The notes under the pieces are model-generated. The model worked only from the letters and a program-made list of their open reading frames with translations, did not search any database and had not been told where the DNA came from. Below are positions 52,636-58,418 of a DNA stretch of 58,418 bases, piece after piece. Positions within the stretch are counted from its first letter, which is position 1. Each line of letters begins with the position of its first letter. Made by a program: the position numbers and the translations under genes. The stretch is from Prochlorococcus sp. AG-315-B03 (GTDB taxonomy: Bacteria > Cyanobacteriota > Cyanobacteriia > PCC-6307 > Cyanobiaceae), in contig QBWA01000003.1 in NCBI GenBank assembly GCA_003283745.1, positions 1 through 58,418 of the forward strand, read 5' to 3'.

Positions 52636-54066
52636 TTGTCACAACAAAATAAATCCGACAAAATAAGTATTGTGCTAGGACTTGGCATATCAGGAGTTAA
52701 TGCTGCAAAATTACTCAAATCAAAAGGCAAAGAAGTATTAGTTATAGAAAATAATTCAAGCAAAAAGCTACAAGAAATTTCCAATGAACTTAAAGAAGTT
52801 GGGATTGATGTAATTTTAATGGGGAAACCATTAAGTATTAATAATTTCACTCCTTGGCTAGAAAAAATCTCATCAGTTACTGTAAGTCCAGGAATACCAT
52901 GGGACCATAAAGCTCTTAATTCGCTAAGAAAAAAGAATATTACTATAAAAGGAGAAACTGAATTAGCCTGGGAAGATTTAAAGCATATACCTTCAATTGG
53001 AGTGACTGGAACTAATGGCAAAACAACAGTTACAAATATGCTTAATCATTCGCTAAAACTAAATGATTTACATACTGAGATGGGAGGTAATATAGGGCAA
53101 GCATTATCTCAAATAGCATTTGATTTTAGACAAAAAAAACATCACGATTTAAATTGGTTAATTATTGAATTGAGTAGTTATCAGATAGAATCATCTCCAA
53201 GTATTACTCCTAAGATTGGAATATGGACTACATTTACTCCTGATCATTTAGAAAGGCATAAAGATACAGAAAATTATTTTAAAATCAAAAAAAGTTTACT
53301 AGAAAGATCGTCTACCCGAATATATAATTCTGATGATGAATACCTATATAAGAAAAGAAATGAATTACCTGAGGGCATATGGGTAGGAATAAATAATAAA
53401 TCATCATATTCACATCAACCTAAGTTTTGGGTAGACGAAAAAGGTTTTATTTTCGAAAATAATACCCAGCTATTTAATACTTCAATACTAAATTTACCCG
53501 GGAAACATAATATACAAAACCTTCTATTAGTTACTGCTGCAATGAGAGAGTTAGGTCTTGAGCATGGATCAATAGAGAAATCTTTATCTTCTTTCGAAGG
53601 TCTACCACATAGGTTAGAGTATTTAGGAAAGAAAGATTTTATACAAATTTATAATGATAGTAAGGCTACAAATTACGAATCATCTATAACTGGTATAAAA
53701 GCTGTTCCTTATCCATCAATCCTTATTGCAGGAGGGGAAAAGAAAAAAGGAGATACCTCTACTTGGATACAAGAAATAAAACAATCTACTAAAGGAGTAA
53801 TTCTTTTTGGGAAAAGTGCCAATAGCTTAAGAGTCTTAATAAAAAAATCTGACTACAAGGGAGTGATAATCGTAAAAGATACTCTAGATCAAATAGTGAA
53901 TTTATCTATGGAAATTGCGCTAAAAGTCAAGGCTAATAGTGTTTTATTATCTCCAGCATGTGCAAGTTATGATCAATACAGGAATTATGAAGAACGAGGA
54001 GATCATTTTAAATATCTAGTTAAAAAGCTAATCAACTCTGAAGAAGTATATTCTATTGAAAGTTAA
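52636..54066 (+). CDS. murD: UDP-N-acetylmuramoylalanine--D-glutamate ligase
   Basis: LGLGISGVNAAKLLKSKG, GVTGTNGKTTVTNML, ELSSYQIE, YNDSKATNYES; TTG start. Confidence 0.95.
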   Translation: MSQQNKSDKISIVLGLGISGVNAAKLLKSKGKEVLVIENNSSKKLQEISNELKEVGIDVILMGKPLSINNFTPWLEKISSVTVSPGIPWDHKALNSLRKKNITIKGETELAWEDLKHIPSIGVTGTNGKTTVTNMLNHSLKLNDLHTEMGGNIGQALSQIAFDFRQKKHHDLNWLIIELSSYQIESSPSITPKIGIWTTFTPDHLERHKDTENYFKIKKSLLERSSTRIYNSDDEYLYKKRNELPEGIWVGINNKSSYSHQPKFWVDEKGFIFENNTQLFNTSILNLPGKHNIQNLLLVTAAMRELGLEHGSIEKSLSSFEGLPHRLEYLGKKDFIQIYNDSKATNYESSITGIKAVPYPSILIAGGEKKKGDTSTWIQEIKQSTKGVILFGKSANSLRVLIKKSDYKGVIIVKDTLDQIVNLSMEIALKVKANSVLLSPACASYDQYRNYEERGDHFKYLVKKLINSEEVYSIES

Positions 54067-54139
54067 TATTTTTTGATCGGTGATCCACCCTTTCTAGTCC
54101 TATTAATTTAATTAGCTTAGAAAAAGCAATAATAAGAAA

Positions 54140-54448
54140 TTGAAAAATAATCAATCTCTTCCAAATTCTATAAGTCATAAAGAGTTGAATAAACTCCTGA
54201 AAAGAGCTTCAAAAGAAAATGCTCCCTTAAAAGAGCAACAAGATTCTGAGATTACAGAAAAAGAAATTTTTAACCAGCTATTAGTTTCTTGGTCAGACAA
54301 AAGCAATCAAATTTTATCTATGATTAAAAAGAAAGAAGCGATAATAACTAAAGATAGAAAGTCAGAATCCATAATGGCCATAGGTGCAATGAGTGCTCAC
54401 CTAAATATGGCGTTGCAAGCTATGAGACTTATAGAATTAGATAATTAA
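54140..54448 (+). CDS. hypothetical protein (102 aa)
   Basis: Complete ORF, TTG start, charged; family not recognised. Confidence 0.5.
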   Translation: MKNNQSLPNSISHKELNKLLKRASKENAPLKEQQDSEITEKEIFNQLLVSWSDKSNQILSMIKKKEAIITKDRKSESIMAIGAMSAHLNMALQAMRLIELDN

Positions 54449-54495
54449 TTAATAATCTAATTTAAATTCAATCAAAAATAACCATCTAGATTATC

Positions 54496-54921
54496 TTGAC
54501 TGAGCAAAACAAAAACCCCCTAGTACTTGTACCAGAGTCTACTGCAAGAATAATGAAAAGAATGAATGGAAGTAATGAAAGAAAAACTGATGATTTAATT
54601 TATTGTCATTTATATGGAGTAATTGGTGATTGGTACCTTTCTGAAATATCAGAAAATCTAGAAAAAGCCTATGGTTTTAAAATCATAAATTCTGAATCAG
54701 CATGGGAAATGGATCCTTGGCTGACCAATTGCTGCGAGTGGGGAGAGGTTTGCATCAAAACACTACAAAATCTAGTTAATCAAAAATTTATAAAAGAAAA
54801 AGATATTCGTTTTCTTATTACAAGAGACTTATTTTGGGAACCAACTAAGTTCTCAGAAATAAATATTAATCAAACGAGTCTTTATTATCCAGGTACAACT
54901 GATAGAAGTTTATCCTATTGA
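54496..54921 (+). CDS. conserved hypothetical protein (141 aa)
   Basis: Complete ORF, TTG start; LYGVIGDWYLSEISENLEKAYGFKIINSESAWEMDPWL looks folded. Confidence 0.6.
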   Translation: MTEQNKNPLVLVPESTARIMKRMNGSNERKTDDLIYCHLYGVIGDWYLSEISENLEKAYGFKIINSESAWEMDPWLTNCCEWGEVCIKTLQNLVNQKFIKEKDIRFLITRDLFWEPTKFSEININQTSLYYPGTTDRSLSY

Positions 54922-54978
54922 TATAAATGCATTAATTTCGTATCACCCTAATTATTAAATCCTTCCTTTCTATTAATA

Positions 54979-55209
54979 ATGAAAGAACATAACCCAACTG
55001 AAGATCCACTTTATCTATTATCTAACGCTGTAGAAAAAGGTGATCCTACAGCCGCAGAAAAAGTAAAAGATCGTCTTAATAAATCTGATGATCCCTCAGA
55101 GATGAGGTATTTAGAGGGACTTCTTTTATTGCTTGGTGAAAAACCAGGTGAATTAGAGGATCCGCCTGATTATGAGGATGATCCTGAGGAATATTGGGAA
55201 GAATACTAA
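54979..55209 (+). CDS. small acidic hypothetical protein
   Basis: 76-aa ORF with very acidic tail PGELEDPPDYEDDPEEYWEEY. Confidence 0.6.
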   Translation: MKEHNPTEDPLYLLSNAVEKGDPTAAEKVKDRLNKSDDPSEMRYLEGLLLLLGEKPGELEDPPDYEDDPEEYWEEY

Positions 55210-55730
55210 TTAACAACTAAATTATAATTATTTATTGTATGTATTTTAATTTGATTTTTCAGTACAAAAGCCTCATATTCAATTTTCCAAAAAGCATTAC
55301 TATAATAGTTTTTTTTTAATTGACACCCCTTATATACTAGAAGAATAAACCACAGGTATTACTATATTAGAAGGTCATCTTCTTTCTTTATTAAGCACAA
55401 TTCTTTTTATTAATTTAAGTTGAATTCGTTTAAGGAGTGAGAAGAAAATAGTGAGTACTCATTGAAAGAAATCAAAAGAAGCTGTCGATGAGTTGAAAAT
55501 AATAATGAGGCTAAGCAACACAAAAAAGTCCTAGATAAAAATAATAGATAAGAAACTGATAGTCCTTAAAGCATAAACAGGTACATAGATAAGTAGCAAA
55601 TAATCTGACAACTTTCAATTAAAGATCTATAACTATAGCTCAAGAGATTTTTCGACTCATGGGATTCTCTTGTGAGATAGCCATTTCTTGCATGGTCATG
55701 GCTATCAAAAATTAATTCCAAAATATTGCC

Positions 55731-55811
55731 ATGAAAATAAACAAGACATATTTAAAAATTACTTATTTAGCTGTCTTAGTTTTATCTATCATCTTAGATA
55801 TAATTAATTAA
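55731..55811 (+). CDS. possible 26-aa single-TM peptide
   Basis: ATG AAA ATA AAC ... encodes MKINKTYLKITYLAVLVLSIILDIIN*; inside a 654-bp ORF-free gap. Confidence 0.2.
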   Translation: MKINKTYLKITYLAVLVLSIILDIIN

Positions 55812-55863
55812 ATCTTAATGCTTATTTCATTTAAGTTAGTTAATTACAACTTTAATTGCTAAT

Positions 55864-56553
55864 GTGAAAAACAAAAGGAGATTTATGATTCAAAAAAAAG
55901 TTGTGAGAGAAAGCTGTACAAATTTATTTAAAGCTGCCTATGAGAATCGTTACACATGGGAAAAAGAGTTTTCAGGTTACAAAGGAACATGTACTTGGTC
56001 AGACGGAGAAAGTCTAATAAAAGGTTATTTCAATTTGAGCAAGGATTTAAAAGCTAGTGTGAAAGATATAAGTGATACAAATGTTCAAAAGGCTATTTCG
56101 TCACAACTTTGGGAAGTGGCTATTCATCGTGTAAGAAGGTCATTTGAGCAGACACATGGGGAAAATACTTTTACTTTGGGGGATGAAAACGAAGTTGGCA
56201 AAGAAATCTTAGTAGGAGGTAAAAATAATGGTGATAAGTATAGAGTAAAAAATGATGTTGTAACGATGGTTCACAGACATATCCATGGAAATCTAATAGT
56301 TATAGAAACTAAGGAAGTTTTACATACTGAAAAGGGGTATTTGAGTCAAATTTATTCCAGCCAATACTTAGATCCAACTTCCAAAAAAGATTTAAAGGGA
56401 AAGAGCTTTTATAAAGATAATTTTATACCTTTATTTAAAGGAGGACCTTGGGTTTTAGCTTCTAGATCATTAGAGCAAGAATCCTTTGAAGGAATCAAAT
56501 CCAGTAAGCAAACGTTTTCATTCTCTAGCTTAAAGAGCCTTGATGATCAATAA
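55864..56553 (+). CDS. DUF3386-like conserved cyanobacterial protein
   Basis: FKAAYENRYTWEKEFSGYKG...QLWEVAIHRVRRSFEQTHGENTFTLG...VHRHIHGNLIVIETKEV. Confidence 0.75.
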   Translation: MKNKRRFMIQKKVVRESCTNLFKAAYENRYTWEKEFSGYKGTCTWSDGESLIKGYFNLSKDLKASVKDISDTNVQKAISSQLWEVAIHRVRRSFEQTHGENTFTLGDENEVGKEILVGGKNNGDKYRVKNDVVTMVHRHIHGNLIVIETKEVLHTEKGYLSQIYSSQYLDPTSKKDLKGKSFYKDNFIPLFKGGPWVLASRSLEQESFEGIKSSKQTFSFSSLKSLDDQ

Positions 56554-56680
56554 ATCCTCAGCAAGAGATCTAACTGACTTACTAGGAAAAAATAATCAAA
56601 AGTGAATAAATTATCTATAAATACTGAAAGCATAAAATTAATAGCTTAAATAAAATAGTATTATTCTCCTTGTAGATCAC

Positions 56681-56869
56681 ATGCCTGTTACCCCAGTCAA
56701 AAAATCAAAGCCTATATCTAGCAAACCTAAATCTTTATCTGTCAGAGCTGAAAAAGGATATTTAGTTAAAGCTCAGGTTGCTTCAAGTAAATTAATTCAA
56801 AATCTAGGTTCAGAAAGCGAGCAATATCATAATCTTGGAGAGCTGAGAAATGCTTGGGGAAGAGACTAA
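56681..56869 (+). CDS. small basic hypothetical protein (62 aa)
   Basis: MPVTPVKKSKPISSKPKSLSVRAEKGYLVKAQVASSKLIQNLGSESEQYHNLGELRNAWGRD, complete ORF. Confidence 0.5.
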   Translation: MPVTPVKKSKPISSKPKSLSVRAEKGYLVKAQVASSKLIQNLGSESEQYHNLGELRNAWGRD

Positions 56870-57027
56870 ACACAGAACCCATTTCAATTGAAAAATGGGT
56901 TTCTATATAAATTAACTTTAATTATTCAGTTAATAGTTTAAAGAATGATTATAGATTTATATTCCTCCAAATAAATATATGGTTCCTATTAATAATCTTC
57001 TAATTGTTTTTTGAGAGGATTAATTGA

Positions 57028-57231
57028 TTAGAAAACTCCAGGAATAATTTGACCAGTTGTGACATAAGCACCTAAAAGACTGATCATGCCAATCATTGCC
57101 CAACGGCCATTAGTCTTTTCAGCTTCTTGTGGATAGTTAGTGTAGTTATCAACTAATTGAGGCTTTGTCTCACGCGCAAACATATTTTGCTTGCCGTACT
57201 CAGTGATCACTTGTGGTGTCGAGACTGTCAT
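57028..57231 (-). CDS. high-light-inducible (Hli/CAB-like) protein (start likely ATG 57231; ORF track extends to 57279)
   Basis: MTVSTPQVITEYGKQNMFARETKPQL...EAEKTNGRWAMIGMISLLGAYVTTGQIIPGVF, Hli motif ExxNGRWAMIG. Confidence 0.88.
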   Translation of the reverse strand: MTVSTPQVITEYGKQNMFARETKPQLVDNYTNYPQEAEKTNGRWAMIGMISLLGAYVTTGQIIPGVF

Positions 57232-58005
57232 CGATAAATTCGCTTGGATGTAAACTAATGTAAAGCAAATATTACTCAAGTTAAAGGCGGCTCAAGTACG
57301 GCTTGCACTCTTTCGTCAAATCCGAGTCTTCAAAAAAGGGATAGGCTTTTAGTTGAGAAGACTGTGTAGTACCAGCATTCTGCCCAAACGAGAAAATGGA
57401 TCGGAGACAAAAGTAAGCGCTACTCAAGCGTGTCAGAAAGGTGATGTAGATCTATTCATGTTTTCGTAGATTAAGTCCTACGAGTTGGAATATGCAACTG
57501 ATTTTTAAGTTTATGTACACTAATCTTGCTAAAAAAGAGACCTTTTTATCCTCAAGCAATTAAAGACAAGATTTTCTCTTAAGAAATAATTAGTCAATAA
57601 AAAAACAAACTAAATAATATAGTTAATTGTTATATTTTCAATGCACCAATAAAACGCCAACTAATACTCCACAAAATAAATATAATTCTTGTCAATACCA
57701 AATTCTTTCAACGAATCTCCATAATAGCTCATGGCTAATTAAAGCAAAACCCAATTCATAGCTTTAGACATGCTAACTTCAAAATCACTTCATATTAAAT
57801 ATTACTAAAAATAAGGAGTTTTGCTATAACTAATTATTTTCTTTAATGATTTTCAGACAAAATAGATTCTTTATATGAAGTTGAAGCCTTATCTGTTAAA
57901 TACCTCTCTCAAAAGAATTCAGACAAAAAATCAGCAATAGTTAGATTTCAGTGTCCAATTACTAATTAAATCCATTAAATTTATTTACTAAATGGAAATT
58001 TACTC

Positions 58006-58188
58006 ATGAGAGAAGCCAAAAGAAGAAAAGAATTGGGATGGGATCCAACAGGTCCAAAAGTATCAGTTTCTAAATCCTAAAGGGAGCATATACGCTCAAA
58101 CTATTATTACTTACCTGCTATAGTAATTTTTTTAATTATTATAGCTTTGATTTTTGATTGGACTAGGTTTAATTTATATAGTAATTAA
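58006..58188 (+). pseudogene. small ORF interrupted by in-frame TAA (DUF2839-like N-terminus)
   Basis: MREAKRRKELGWDPTGPKVSVSKS*REHIRSNYYYLPAIVIFLIIIALIFDWTRFNLYSN*; TAA at 58078-58080 splits one frame. Start resembles MGEAKRR-type small proteins. Confidence 0.4.
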
Positions 58189-58195
58189 AATTTTT

Positions 58196-58418
58196 ATGAC
58201 CTACCTAATTTTATATATTGCAGGGATAGCTTCAATCTGGTGGATCTATAGTGTCGGATGGATAAAAGCATTGAAGACAATTTTGAGTGTATTGATTCCA
58301 TCATTATTAATTATTCTTTTCAATGTCAAAGCTGGCAGATTAATTTTCAGAAGTCCCATCGTGGGAATTATTAGTGTTCTCCCTACAGCATTTTTTATTT
58401 ACCGTGGTTCTATACCTA
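58196..58418 (+). CDS. hypothetical membrane protein, 3' end beyond window
   Basis: Open frame to window edge: MTYLILYIAGIASIWWIYSVGWIKALKTILSVLIPSLLIILFNVKAGRLIFRSPIVGIISVLPTAFFIYRGSIP; not in ORF track. Confidence 0.55.
   Translation, partial: MTYLILYIAGIASIWWIYSVGWIKALKTILSVLIPSLLIILFNVKAGRLIFRSPIVGIISVLPTAFFIYRGSIP

Noticed and set aside
52629-53021. 130-aa antisense ORF at the start of murD
   Set aside because: Overlaps conserved MurD motifs on the plus strand; no domain recognised.

Overview
This is an AT-rich, gene-dense cyanobacterial chromosome segment. Gene content and order point to Prochlorococcus, possibly a low-light lineage; this is inferred from sequence alone with no database search. 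Most of the window is conserved core genome: miaB (3' end), ddl, ftsQ, ftsZ, SRP RNA, panB, hemW-like, clpR/clpP3, ilvC, cobD, HU, a glycogen debranching enzyme, a GPH-family sugar transporter (glcH/melB-like), mlaE-like permease, plsY, pyrF, tyrS, pepA, a bamA-lpxC-fabZ-lpxA-lpxB-msrA cluster, purC, purD, an nblS-like kinase, kaiC, kaiB (no kaiA), rplU, rpmA, truB, rnz, prmA, serA, murD, and two tRNAs. Accessory-looking stretches are ~11.0-16.0 kb (sugar transferase, glycosyltransferase, truncated ndhF copy, Hli protein, small membrane/secreted proteins), the long intergenic region 16.35-16.95 kb, and ~52.1-58.4 kb (small ORFs, long gaps, second Hli gene). I saw no CRISPR array, transposase, prophage or obvious defence/biosynthetic system. 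The most useful leads are: a cobD whose conserved N-terminus lies upstream of any ATG/GTG/TTG start; a truncated ndhF paralogue; a KaiBC locus with no room for kaiA and a divergent KaiC tail; a ~60-codon small ORF interrupted by one in-frame TAA; a missed 48-aa CxCPHC ORF; and palindromes in long intergenic regions.
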